From the NCBI GenBank assembly GCA_013289695.1, contig JABCZK010000004.1, positions 123,470 through 187,469 on the forward strand: a stretch of 64,000 nt of DNA. The letters are read 5' to 3'. Source of the DNA: Acidobacteriota bacterium (GTDB lineage: Bacteria; Acidobacteriota; Terriglobia; Acidiferrales; UBA7541). A model generated the notes under the pieces. That model was not told where the DNA came from. It was given only the letters and a program-made list of their open reading frames with translations, and made no database searches. The first letter of the stretch is position 1; every line of letters begins with the position of its first letter. Positions 7,516 to 15,954 of the stretch are shown here, in pieces. A program made the position numbers and the translations under genes.

Positions 7516-9780
7516 ATGGATAGACAACGTCCAGTAATCGGAATTCAACACACTGACTGGCGCCGGTGGGTTGCTTTGGCGTTGGCTTTGCTACTGGCCG
7601 CGCCTGTGATCGCGCGAGAGACAATCGTACTGCAAAAATCGACGACAGACACCCAAGCACGCGGCGCGGACGCCACGCTTCTCCAAGTAACTCCTACGGT
7701 CAACGATGTGGGTAATACTCTCACCGTCGCCTCTGCAACGGGCGCAAACCAGCACGCCATCCTCGAATTTGACTTATCGCGCATTCCGAACGTGGGGATT
7801 AAACAGGCACTGCTGACGCTGCACGTGATCACCCCGCCGGTGACCGCCGGAAATTTGACCTACGGAGCGTACGACGTTACGAATTTCTGGCAGGCCAATG
7901 CCGTCACCTGGAATACACGCGTGGCCACCACAGCTTGGACCGCGGCGGGGGGTGACACGGCGGCCGCGGCGACGGCAACTGCTAAAGTGAACCACACCAG
8001 CACGAGCGTACAGTTCAACATCACCACCGATGTGGAAAACTGGTACAACGGCAGCACCAATTACGGCACCATTATTAAAGACCAGGCGGCAAATGATGGT
8101 GCTGCGACCATTTTTGGATCGAAAGAAGCCGGCAACGCAACTTCCCCTGAGCTGGATGTAACCTTTGTCCAAAATGTGACGGGTCTCACGGCAACTCCCG
8201 GCAACGCGAGCGTCACTCTGAACTGGAACATTCCGGCGCTGATCGGTACTCCAGTTGGCACGGAAAAATATACTGGCGTGCTTATCCTTCGGCGTACCGG
8301 CTCTCCCGTGGATAAAGCTTCCGTTCCGGCCGACACCACCAGTCCAGCCCTGTGCTCGACTGTGGGCTCGGGCACCGTGGTGTTCAGTGACACCACTGGG
8401 AAAACAACTTTTACGGACAACGCTACTAACAATACGTGCGCTGCCCCGGGCGGTGCGCCGGTGAACGGAACCACGTATTTCTACAAAGTATTTTTGCACG
8501 ACAGTTCTAATTATTATTCCGCGCAGGATCAAGTCACCAGCGGCTCAACATACACCGAAGAAATTTCAGCAACGCCAGCGGCTACCACTGCCGCTCAGCA
8601 AAATACACAGTGGATTGCCGCGACCTTCGCTACGGATCTCGCCAGCCCGGCGCTGGATCCCGGCGCGGTTGTCGGGGTCGGCTCGCAAATCAATCTTCTA
8701 TTTCTCATCAACGCTTCCACGGGACTGCGACAGTTTGTTCCCGTCTCGGTGGGCGGAACGATTGCTTCGCGCTCGCCCGTAATTGATGCCTCGTCTTCAT
8801 CCACCGGTCAAGACATCGTTTATCTGACGAACGAGGATGGTCTTATCTACGCCGTAAACGCCGACACCGGCGTGTTCGATTGGATCGTAAATCCCATCGG
8901 CAGCGGTGTTTTGTCGCTGCAAGGCGGTCCCGCGGTGCAGTTGAAATCCGTTGCGGGGGGCGCGAATGATCTGGTTTTCTTCGGAACTCGTAACGCAGCA
9001 ACGACGACGGGCAACCAGATTTTCGCATTGAACGGCGACACCGGGGCCAATGCGTCATGGTCGCCCATAACCGGAGCGAAGGGCGCCGTTCCCAATCTGG
9101 ACATGATCAGCTCGACCCCTCTGGTGGATTACGCGAATAACGCCGTGTGGATCACGAGCCGCAGCGCGTGCGGCGCTTCGCAGCCCAGCCTTTGGAAAAT
9201 CAATCCAAGCACTGGGGCCATTCTGGCAACTGAGGACCTTGGGGATATTGACGCTTCGCCGACCCTTTCGTTCGCTGGCGACGCTTTGTTCGTTGCCAAT
9301 AACGGTGATTCGGGCGGAACCACGTGCACGGCGGGAAACAGCACCATCTACGCGATCAATCCCACCACTGGCGCCACTTTGGCTTCGCTCGCGACCACGG
9401 ACGGAGCTGTGGTGAGCTATCCGATTGTTTTAGGAAATTCGCCCCCCTACTCGGTCATTTACTCTGGGGCTACTGCCGTCCATTTGCTTTCAATTAACAC
9501 GTCGAGTGCAACGCCGACATTCGTCTCGGTATGGAACAGGACGATAGCCAATCCTTCCGCGCCGATTTCTTCCACCGGGCAGCAGTTTGTATATGTGGGA
9601 TCGAGCGATGGCAAGATTCATGAGCTGGCGTTAAGCACTGGCGCCGACACGAAGGACGCGATTGTAAATACCGGCGCGACCAAGGGTACGGTGGGCGACC
9701 CATCGCTCGATGAAGTGATGTCACGTATATACGTCACGACGACAGATCAACGCGCGTACGCATTTACGATCCCATTCTAA
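7516..9780 (+). CDS. secreted DNRLRE / beta-propeller protein
   Basis: 754 residues from ATG 7516, with GGAGG at 7500-7504; the in-frame TTG at 7498 overlaps the ribosome site and is unlikely. A signal peptide (WVALALALLLAAPVIA, about residues 19-33) predicts export. Residues about 40-218 resemble a DNRLRE domain (ILEFDLSRIP, VTWNT, VENWYNG). Residues about 220-355 look like a fibronectin-III segment (VTGLTATPGNASVTLNWN). From about 370 there are PQQ/YVTN-type propeller repeats (IVYLTNEDGLIYAVNADTG, YVGSSDGKIHEL). It is rich in Thr, Ala, Asn and Gly, typical of extracellular proteins. It sits 45 bases after the precursor gene in the same direction. A surface or matrix partner of the modified peptide is possible but unproven. 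Confidence 0.8.
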   Translation: MDRQRPVIGIQHTDWRRWVALALALLLAAPVIARETIVLQKSTTDTQARGADATLLQVTPTVNDVGNTLTVASATGANQHAILEFDLSRIPNVGIKQALLTLHVITPPVTAGNLTYGAYDVTNFWQANAVTWNTRVATTAWTAAGGDTAAAATATAKVNHTSTSVQFNITTDVENWYNGSTNYGTIIKDQAANDGAATIFGSKEAGNATSPELDVTFVQNVTGLTATPGNASVTLNWNIPALIGTPVGTEKYTGVLILRRTGSPVDKASVPADTTSPALCSTVGSGTVVFSDTTGKTTFTDNATNNTCAAPGGAPVNGTTYFYKVFLHDSSNYYSAQDQVTSGSTYTEEISATPAATTAAQQNTQWIAATFATDLASPALDPGAVVGVGSQINLLFLINASTGLRQFVPVSVGGTIASRSPVIDASSSSTGQDIVYLTNEDGLIYAVNADTGVFDWIVNPIGSGVLSLQGGPAVQLKSVAGGANDLVFFGTRNAATTTGNQIFALNGDTGANASWSPITGAKGAVPNLDMISSTPLVDYANNAVWITSRSACGASQPSLWKINPSTGAILATEDLGDIDASPTLSFAGDALFVANNGDSGGTTCTAGNSTIYAINPTTGATLASLATTDGAVVSYPIVLGNSPPYSVIYSGATAVHLLSINTSSATPTFVSVWNRTIANPSAPISSTGQQFVYVGSSDGKIHELALSTGADTKDAIVNTGATKGTVGDPSLDEVMSRIYVTTTDQRAYAFTIPF

Positions 9781-9803
9781 ATCGGAGTTTGCGTTTGCTG
9801 CGA

Positions 9804-10268
9804 ATGAACAAAGTATCTCAACTTAACATGATGTCGGTGGCAGGCGTTTTTTTGGCCGCGATGAGTTTCGCCGGGTGCCAGATGAGTTCGGCGGACGGCG
9901 GAGCTCCGTCGCTCGCTCCGACGGCGACGTTCACATTCTGCGATCACGAGGCCTCGGATTGTGAAGCGGGAGCAACCTTCAGCGTGGCCGCGACGCGCGA
10001 CCTCGAAGTCGAGGTTTCCTGGCAAAATGTACCGGCAGGCAATCATGTTCAAACACTCGAAATTCTGGCGCCTGGCGGAAATCTGTATCAGCAAACGCAG
10101 ACGCCCTTCCAGGCACCGGAAAGTTCGACGGCTCCTCTGGTGTCGATCCAAACTCTGCCCGTGGCTGGAACGTGGATCCAGCAACGCAACATCATGGGAG
10201 CGTGGACCGCGCGTGTTTCGCTTGACGGTCAAGCGATCGCGACTCAGACGGTGGGATTGACTCCTTGA
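9804..10268 (+). CDS. small predicted lipoprotein
   Basis: 154 residues from ATG 9804; an in-frame TTG at 9795 is better spaced from GGAG at 9784-9787 and could be used. The signal peptide ends in the lipobox FAGC, giving lipidated Cys25. The rest is beta-rich without a motif I recognise (DLEVEVSWQNVPAGNHVQTLEILAPGG; later VAGTWIQ and GAWTARVSLDGQ), like an immunoglobulin-type fold found in many exported Acidobacteria proteins. It starts 23 bases after the propeller protein and overlaps the peptidase gene (TGATG), so it belongs to the same operon. Function unknown. Confidence 0.75.
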   Translation: MNKVSQLNMMSVAGVFLAAMSFAGCQMSSADGGAPSLAPTATFTFCDHEASDCEAGATFSVAATRDLEVEVSWQNVPAGNHVQTLEILAPGGNLYQQTQTPFQAPESSTAPLVSIQTLPVAGTWIQQRNIMGAWTARVSLDGQAIATQTVGLTP

Positions 10269-10789
10269 TGAGCCTCGCCTCCGCGGCATCCCGACTAAGC
10301 ATACGACGCCAAGAGCCATTCGTTTTACCGGACCGGGATTTCGCCCTCCTGGTTGCGGAAAAGATGCGCTCACAGGGATCTGTGTATCTGCGAGTATCGG
10401 GCGGCAGCATGGTTCCATGGATACGCGCAGGAGATTTCGTTTTTGTTCGGCAGTTTGATTTTGCAAAGGTCGCCGTGGGTGACGTGGTCGTTTTCCGGCG
10501 AAATGGGCTGGTGGTCACCCACCGGGCCATTCGCCGTGTGGCTGCTACGCCTAACGACGCAACGGCCAGTTTGCTGGTCACTAAGGGTGACGCTTCGGCC
10601 GAAACAGACCCTCCAGTTTCCGCAGCGGAGTTTCTGGGGCGGGCAACGCGCATTCATCGCCGACGCCATCACATCGATCTCGAATCCTTCACTCAAATAT
10701 TGCTGGGGCGCATACTGGCGCGCTTTTCGCGGATGAGTCGGCTGGTGTACGGCCCACTGCGTTTCAGCAAACGTCTATTTCCTATCTAG
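10268..10789 (+). CDS. S24/S26-type signal peptidase-like protein
   Basis: 173 residues. SGGSMVPWIRAGD carries the Ser47 nucleophile of the S24/S26 fold. Further on are THRAIRR (His85) and VTKGDASAETD (Lys106), the pattern of SipW/ER-type signal peptidases, where the His acts as general base. There is no clear N-terminal membrane anchor, but a hydrophobic stretch lies near the C terminus (ILLGRILARF). Peptidases of this short type recur beside PqqD-like genes. Last gene of the cluster, coupled to the lipoprotein gene. It may trim the precursor or an exported protein; the target is unknown. Confidence 0.82.
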   Translation: MSLASAASRLSIRRQEPFVLPDRDFALLVAEKMRSQGSVYLRVSGGSMVPWIRAGDFVFVRQFDFAKVAVGDVVVFRRNGLVVTHRAIRRVAATPNDATASLLVTKGDASAETDPPVSAAEFLGRATRIHRRRHHIDLESFTQILLGRILARFSRMSRLVYGPLRFSKRLFPI

Positions 10790-10941
10790 AAGAGAATCCC
10801 CGACGAAATTCGCAGGGACAAATCCGCGAAACGCTTCTCGCTGTCTGAAGGTTTGTGCCTGTGTATGATCGGTCTCACATCTGGCGATAGCGCAGGGAAT
10901 CCGACCTTACTCCGCGCTACAATCCTACCCGGGCAGGTACC

Positions 10942-11232
10942 GTGCAAAGCTTCGACAAGCTCTCGAAACGAATCGCAATCATCGTGCTCGGCACGATCGC
11001 CATCTGTTACGCGGTCGACTACGCCGTGCTGCAACTCAAAATGCACCAGAACAACGGCGCCGACGCCCTAGGGTCCGTCACTTCCTACTACGGCACCGCG
11101 CTAAAAGACGGGAAAATGGAAATTTTCACCGACCGGCCGCAGACCGAAACCTGCGTCCACTCTGTGTTCCCGCATTCCGGCTACAGACCCTGCTGGTATG
11201 CCAGTCGCAATAACGTGAAGCCCATCGGGTGA
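10942..11232 (+). CDS. small single-pass membrane protein, unknown
   Basis: 96 residues starting at GTG 10942, with GGGCAGGT upstream. One membrane helix near residues 11-30 (IAIIVLGTIAICYAVDYAVL) is followed by a soluble tail with MEIFTDRPQTETC, HSGYRPCWY and two Cys. I do not recognise a family. The 152-base gap before it separates it from the peptide cluster, so it is probably transcribed alone. Composition resembles its neighbours. Confidence 0.6.
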   Translation: MQSFDKLSKRIAIIVLGTIAICYAVDYAVLQLKMHQNNGADALGSVTSYYGTALKDGKMEIFTDRPQTETCVHSVFPHSGYRPCWYASRNNVKPIG

Positions 11233-11347
11233 GCATTCCGCCGCGAAATTATTTTCCGCGTGCCCTGAACGGCCTGCGATTCTCCGCAAGCCATCTGATA
11301 TTTCAGAGAACCGAAAGGGCCGGGCTTCTGGGTCCGTGTCAGAACTC

Positions 11348-11500
11348 GGGAATCTTTGTGGGTCGCGGCTTTAGCCACGACATAAATCGCGCAGAATCCG
11401 AGCGGCTTTAGCCGCTGAAGTACCGATTTTGCAGTTCTCAAGTAGGCTGTTCAGCCCCGCCGTGAAGCTCGCCCAATGAGGGGCTTTAGCCCCTGAAGCC
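11348..11500. repeat. dispersed hairpin repeats with TTTAGCC cores
   Basis: The gap 11233-11538 has no gene. It holds a composite repeat: GGGAATCTTTGTGGGTCG (11348-11365), a GGCTTTAGCC hairpin, CCACGACATAA (11375-11385), then AGCGGCTTTAGCCGCT near 11401-11416, and a related GGGGCTTTAGCCCC hairpin near 11480. The same order recurs at 20945-21052, and a reverse-strand relative lies near 41850-41960. These are intergenic repeats of a kind common in Acidobacteria; they lack T-tracts and are not clear terminators. Confidence 0.7.
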
Positions 11501-11538
11501 GCGCTCACGATCGTTGCTGAACACTTATCGAAGACCGC

Positions 11539-12468
11539 CTAACGCTTGCGCTTTCGCTTGCTTGTCCTCCGCACACGGCTTTCGGCGTTCGCGGCTGTCT
11601 GCAAAAGTTGCAACAAAGCCTGCGCATCCCGCGTAAGCGCCCGGTGGCGCGGATAAATCACGTCCAGATTCCGCCGCAGCGGCTCTTCATTGACGATCTC
11701 GATGGCCACCAACTTGCCCTTGTGCAGCTCGTGCGTCACCGCAATCAGCGGCAGAAAACTCAACCCCAGCTTCCGGTCCACCATGCGCTTGGCTGCCTCG
11801 ATCGTTTCCACCTCCAGCACGGTATTCGGCAGCTGGCCTGCGCGGCGAAATAGTCCCTGGCTTAGAGTCCAATCGCTCGAGCCGCGATCAAAAAAAATCA
11901 GCGGCATGGCTTCCACATCTTCCAGGCGCACCCGCCGTTTCTGCGCCGCCGGATGATTCGGATGACCCACCAGAATCAACGGATCGTCGCGCAGCGTCAT
12001 CGTCTCCACTTCCGGATGGTTCAACGAGCGCGCCACGCCAATCTCAGCTTCGCCGTCCAGCACCATCTTCAGCACCTGCGCGGAAGTGCCCGAGCGCAGA
12101 TTCACCAGCACCTTGGGATTCGCCGCCTGGTAATCCTTCATCACGTCCGGCAGAAAATACGTGCACACCGAAAGCGCCGCCGCGATGCTTAAGGACCCGC
12201 CGGCGGAAGGCTGCAGTTCGTGGACCGCTTGTCGCGCGCGCGTCACGTCGCGTAGTAGTTGTTCGGCGTGCGGCCGCAGCGCCTTTCCCGCGGGCGAAAC
12301 CGAAAGATTCCCGTGCACGCGCGCGAAAAGCTTAACTCCCAGGCTATCCTCAAGAGCCCGCACACGCGCGCTCACCGCCGGCTGGCTGATGTTGAGCGCC
12401 TCCGCCGCGCGATGAAACCCGCCGTACGTCAGGACCGCAAGGAACGTCTCGAGCTGATCGATTTCCAC
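11539..12468 (-). CDS. LysR-family transcriptional regulator
   Basis: 309 residues from GTG 12468, preceded by GAGGT at good spacing; a longer frame to 12528 adds 20 unlikely residues. The N-terminal winged helix is classical: IDQLETFLAVLTYGGFHRAAEALNISQPAVSARVRALEDSLG. The rest is a substrate-binding effector domain (SAGGSLSIAAALSVCTYFLPDVM onward). The tail is basic (RRTSKRKRKR). It is divergent from aceA, the standard arrangement in which a LysR protein controls the neighbour and itself, so it probably senses a metabolite of the glyoxylate bypass. The effector is unknown. Confidence 0.9.
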   Translation of the reverse strand: MEIDQLETFLAVLTYGGFHRAAEALNISQPAVSARVRALEDSLGVKLFARVHGNLSVSPAGKALRPHAEQLLRDVTRARQAVHELQPSAGGSLSIAAALSVCTYFLPDVMKDYQAANPKVLVNLRSGTSAQVLKMVLDGEAEIGVARSLNHPEVETMTLRDDPLILVGHPNHPAAQKRRVRLEDVEAMPLIFFDRGSSDWTLSQGLFRRAGQLPNTVLEVETIEAAKRMVDRKLGLSFLPLIAVTHELHKGKLVAIEIVNEEPLRRNLDVIYPRHRALTRDAQALLQLLQTAANAESRVRRTSKRKRKR

Positions 12469-12539
12469 GTGACCTCGCTGCACACCACAAATCCACTGCG
12501 CCCTGACGCCTGAAGCGCCCTGGCTCAACAGCAGGGAAG

Positions 12540-12641
12540 CAGTTTCCCCGACGCCGTACTACACAGCTTAGTACCGGGGTTGGAAACTGTTTGATAACCA
12601 TATTCTATCAAGGTGATAAGGACAATCAGTTTGACTGATTG
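12540..12641. promoter_or_regulatory. lysR/aceA control region with three inverted repeats
   Basis: The divergent gap 12469-12810 holds three structures. First, a long imperfect hairpin from CAGTTTCC (12540) to GGAAACTG (12589), containing CCCCG/CGGGG and GTACTA/TAGTAC around a 7-base loop. Second, TTGATA-N9-TATCAA (12591-12611), fitting the LysR T-N11-A type. Third, CAATCAG-TTTGA-CTGATTG (12623-12641). A possible aceA promoter is TTGATA (12591) with GATAAG (12615) at 18 bases, overlapping the second palindrome. The aceA leader would then be about 185 bases long. Confidence 0.5.
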
Positions 12642-12810
12642 GCTTTCTCCCTGCACACTCTTATCAGCCGCCAGTACTTCCGCGGACCGCGAGCGATTCG
12701 CAATCCCGCTCAACTCCGGCCTGGCTGCTCCGGCCCACAAGACCCAGCAGCTGTATCTCGAGAGAAGGCTCGCGCCACACAGGCTTTCTCCATCGAAGAG
12801 GACGGAACCG

Positions 12811-14157
12811 ATGACCACGAACGGCAATCACCGCAATCTGGAGCACCACTGGAAGACCGACCTACGCTGGGAAGGCATCACCCGCCCGTACTCCCAGAAA
12901 GACGTTGAACAATTGCGCGGCTCCGTCCACATCGAGCACACCCTCGCGCGCATGGGCGCCGAGCGGCTCTGGCAATTGCTGCAGGATGACCTTTTCGTTG
13001 CCGCGCTGGGAGCCTTGACCGGCAATCAAGCCGTGCAGCAGGTCTCCGCTGGTTTGCAGGCGATTTACCTGAGCGGCTGGCAAGTCGCGGCGGATGCCAA
13101 CGACGCCGGCCAGATGTATCCGGATCAGAGTTTGTATCCCGCCGACAGCGTGCCGAACGTTGTACGCAACTTGAATCGAGCCTTGGCGCGCGCCGATCAA
13201 ATCCATCACGCTGAGGGCAAGAACGGAATTCATTGGTTCGCGCCAATCGTGGCCGATGCCGAAGCCGGATTCGGCGGCAATCTGAACGCCTTTGAACTGA
13301 TGAAGGCCATGATCGAAGCCGGCGCCGCCTGCGTGCACTTCGAGGATCAACTGTCTTCAGCGAAGAAGTGCGGGCACCTCGGCGGAAAAGTTCTTGTCCC
13401 TACCGTCGAAGCGATTCAGAAACTAGTCGCCGCGCGGCTGGCTGCCGATGTGATGGGCGTGCCCACGCTGATCATGGCGCGCACCGATGCAGACAGCGCG
13501 CACCTGATCACCAGCGATATTGACCCGCGAGACCGCGAATTCCTCACCGGCGAGCGCACCAGCGAAGGATTCTACGGCATTCGCGCCGGCCTTCGTTCCG
13601 CGATTGCCCGCGGACTGGCCTACGCGCCGTACGCCGACTTGCTCTGGTGCGAAACCTCCAAGCCGCATCTCGGCGAGGCCCGCCAATTCGCCGAAGCGAT
13701 TCACGCCAAGTATCCGAACAAAATGCTGGCCTACAATTGCTCACCTTCGTTCAACTGGCGCAAGAATCTCGACGACGTCACCATCGCGAAATTCCAGCGC
13801 GAACTCGGCGCGATGGGCTACAAATTCCAGTTCATCACTCTGGCGGGATTCCACGCATTGAATCTCAGCATGTTCGAGCTGGCGCGCAATTACAAACAGG
13901 ACGGCATGACCGCATACTGCCGTTTGCAGGAAGAAGAGTTCGCCAGTGAGAAGGAATTCGGCTACGCCGCGGCGAAGCATCAGCGCTTTGTCGGCACCGG
14001 TTATTTCGACGCGGTGCAGCAAGCCATCACCAGCGGCACGGCTTCCACCACCGCGCTCGCCGGTTCCACCGAAACCGCCCAGTTTCAGGAAGCGAAGCCG
14101 CTGCATCCATCGACGCAGGCGAAACAGGAAATGCGCCACGCAGCTTCGGCGGACTAA
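12811..14157 (+). CDS. aceA: isocitrate lyase
   Basis: Cleaves isocitrate to glyoxylate and succinate, the first step of the glyoxylate bypass for growth on acetate or fatty acids. 448 residues from ATG 12811 with AGAGGA upstream; the frame open further upstream is leader. The active-site loop KKCGH is present with catalytic Cys187, preceded by the metal/substrate region [15 protein letters not shown], and followed by MARTDAD and YNCSPSFNW. The length fits bacterial enzymes. No malate synthase gene is adjacent. A clear terminator follows, and the divergent LysR gene is the likely regulator. Confidence 0.96.
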   Translation: MTTNGNHRNLEHHWKTDLRWEGITRPYSQKDVEQLRGSVHIEHTLARMGAERLWQLLQDDLFVAALGALTGNQAVQQVSAGLQAIYLSGWQVAADANDAGQMYPDQSLYPADSVPNVVRNLNRALARADQIHHAEGKNGIHWFAPIVADAEAGFGGNLNAFELMKAMIEAGAACVHFEDQLSSAKKCGHLGGKVLVPTVEAIQKLVAARLAADVMGVPTLIMARTDADSAHLITSDIDPRDREFLTGERTSEGFYGIRAGLRSAIARGLAYAPYADLLWCETSKPHLGEARQFAEAIHAKYPNKMLAYNCSPSFNWRKNLDDVTIAKFQRELGAMGYKFQFITLAGFHALNLSMFELARNYKQDGMTAYCRLQEEEFASEKEFGYAAAKHQRFVGTGYFDAVQQAITSGTASTTALAGSTETAQFQEAKPLHPSTQAKQEMRHAASAD

Positions 14158-14196
14158 GTTCGCTTCACACGGAAAAGCTAGGGGTAGACTAACAAA

Positions 14197-14232
14197 AACG
14201 GGCGAGCTCATCGAGCCCGCCCGTTCGTTTTT
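14197..14232 (+). terminator. rho-independent terminator after aceA
   Basis: AACGGGCG (14197-14204) pairs perfectly with CGCCCGTT (14218-14225), with further GC pairing inside, followed by CGTTTTT. It lies 40 bases after the aceA stop. This is the clearest intrinsic terminator in the window. Confidence 0.85.
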
Positions 14233-14275
14233 CAGCCTGACGTAACTACAAGCCGTCCCGCAAGCCGCCGACCGG

Positions 14276-14345
14276 AAGGGCGGGGCTTCAGCCCCGCCGT
14301 CACGCTTCACCACGAGAAGGGCTTCTAGCCCCTGAAGCCACGTCT
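14276..14345. repeat. dispersed GGGGCTTCAGCCCC-type hairpin repeats
   Basis: Two hairpins of the same family as at 11.3-11.5 kb: GGGGCTTCAGCCCC near 14283 and GGGCTTCTAGCCCCTGAAGC near 14319. The remainder of the gap 14233-14503 shows no gene. Confidence 0.55.
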
Positions 14346-14503
14346 TGCAATCGCGCTTGAGGCTCCGCAGATCCGATTCTAGTCCGCCGCGTGGACGTTC
14401 GTATTTCCCGCCACGATGTCCTGGATGAATCCGCTGGCGATGAAAGCTGCGGCAAAATAGCGCGTCGCAGGTTACCGCCACTCGCACGCCTGCAGTTCCC
14501 GAG

Positions 14504-15016
14504 CTAGCCGCGTCGCGCAACCACAATCTTGGACGTGGTTATTGCCTGTCCCACGTGCCGCTGCGTGTGGTCCGCTACGTGAACGAGCAACCCGCCCACA
14601 GTAGTCGGCAATCGTTTCGTGCCCACCTGCCGCGGTTCCTGCAAACGATCCGCGTCGAATCGCCGGATGCGCATCGCGCCGCGCGCAAGGGCCGCCGCCA
14701 GTTCCGCGAATAGCTCGTCGCGCGTGGCATTGCCGTCGAGCTCAGCCGTCAGTGCCGCAATCTGTTCGTCACTCAGCTGCTCGCCTTCCGCGTAACTCAG
14801 CAGCCGATCAATGCTCCGCGCAATATGGCGAAGATGGAACGCCACCGGGGCAAGCCCCTCGGGCCGCGCATTCAATTCCGCATCCGTCAAATGCCCGCAC
14901 CAGCGCGTCACATCTTCCTGCGCAAGCTCCAGCGCGTGCAGCACAGCTCTGGGCACCGCCGCCACGTCCATCAGCGTTCCGCGTAACCAGGGCTCCGCCA
15001 TCCTGGCTTCACTCAT
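14504..15016 (-). CDS. DinB-like putative metalloenzyme
   Basis: 170 residues forming a four-helix bundle of the DinB/YfiT type. The likely metal-binding His are in FHLRHIARSIDRLL and in VHVADHTQRHVGQ. Family members include bacillithiol transferases and maleylpyruvate isomerase relatives, but most have no known substrate. The gene stands alone between repeats and a pseudogene. A second DinB-superfamily gene (DUF1572) lies at 28.7 kb; the two are not close paralogues. Confidence 0.8.
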   Translation of the reverse strand: MSEARMAEPWLRGTLMDVAAVPRAVLHALELAQEDVTRWCGHLTDAELNARPEGLAPVAFHLRHIARSIDRLLSYAEGEQLSDEQIAALTAELDGNATRDELFAELAAALARGAMRIRRFDADRLQEPRQVGTKRLPTTVGGLLVHVADHTQRHVGQAITTSKIVVARRG

Positions 15017-15092
15017 TCGCGCGCGCCTCCCATCCCTAACCTACCTGAAATCGCGCGCGCAATAAATGACGACGCCAAGCACTAGAAGCTGT

Positions 15093-15590
15093 TCAATGCG
15101 GTGGGGAAGCAGGCTTAGCGGCGGGTGTCTCGGCAGGTTTTGGCGCCCCCGGTGCTTTTTGATCGGAGAGTTTCGCCTCAGCAGCTATCGCTGCCGGTGT
15201 TGCTGCTGCAGCACGGGCAGCATCCGCATTTTCCGGTTCCGGCTTTACCAAATATTGCACGATCAAGAAAATACGCCGGTTCGATGGATCGAGCGGGGCG
15301 TCGAGCTTACGCAGGCTCTGGTCCGCGAATCCCCGCATCTGGGTCACTTGATTTTCCCCGATTCCATTCAATGCATCAGTCTCCGCGCCGCATTGGAGCG
15401 ATCCGACGAAAGTTCCCGGTTGCTATAATTGCGTCCTTCCGCATCGGGCTTAGCGTCCGTGTGACCTTCAATCGCCAGCTTGTTGGGAAGCTTTCCCAAT
15501 TCTTGTGCCAGCACGATGACGATATCCTGCCCATCGCTATTCACCTTGGCGCTGCCCATATCGTAAAAAGTTCCCGGCAAAAATGTCCCA
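15093..15590 (-). pseudogene. MotB/OmpA-like C-terminal fragment, frameshifted
   Basis: On the minus strand from about 15590 the frame reads LPGTFYDMGSAKVNSDGQD, then LAIEGHTDAKP and SSDRSNAARRLMH: the peptidoglycan-binding OmpA/MotB domain. It hits a stop at 15368. The next frame continues the same domain from about 15371: NGIGENQVTQMRGFADQSL, then NRRIFLIVQYL and an Ala/Pro-rich tail ending at 15093. One missing base near 15370 explains the break. The membrane anchor and first half are absent; a PAS fragment is joined upstream instead. No flagellar genes are nearby. Confidence 0.75.
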
Positions 15591-15735
15591 CCACGTCCTG
15601 CCGGAAGTACCCGGTAATCTTTTCCGCCCCTTCATTCCAGAACTGGATTCTCTGGTCCCGGTCCACCATGTAAAGCCCTGTCTGCATACTTTCCAGGGCG
15701 ATTGGGTAGATTTCAGGCTCTTTGAAGCCGGACAT
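15571..15735 (-). pseudogene. PAS-domain fragment fused out of frame to the MotB remnant
   Basis: From ATG 15735 the minus strand encodes MSGFKEPEIYPIALESMQTG, then LYMVDRDQRIQFWNEGAEKI and TGYFRQDVVGHFCRELF, a typical start of a PAS sensor domain. The PAS core stops there and the frame closes at 15541 in unrelated residues. The MotB-like frame begins at the same spot (about 15570-15590), where the shared string TTTTTGCCGGGAAC reads as HFCREL in one frame and FLPGT in the other. This looks like a deletion joining two unrelated genes. Confidence 0.7.
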
Positions 15736-15954
15736 CGGACTACTCCATAATGAATCATCGGTCAAAACCCGAACAAGTTTAGGCCGCCAGCTCCAGGCTT
15801 CGTCGTGCACGGAGCGCTCCGTCACGGGTGAAATCGTCACACGCTCTCGAAAGAATCATCATTCATGTCTCCGTAACACTCCGCTAATAGTATTCTGTGG
15901 TTCGTAAATACTCGCTGGTGCGCGGCTTGCCAGGTTCCGAGGAGAGAATTCCGG

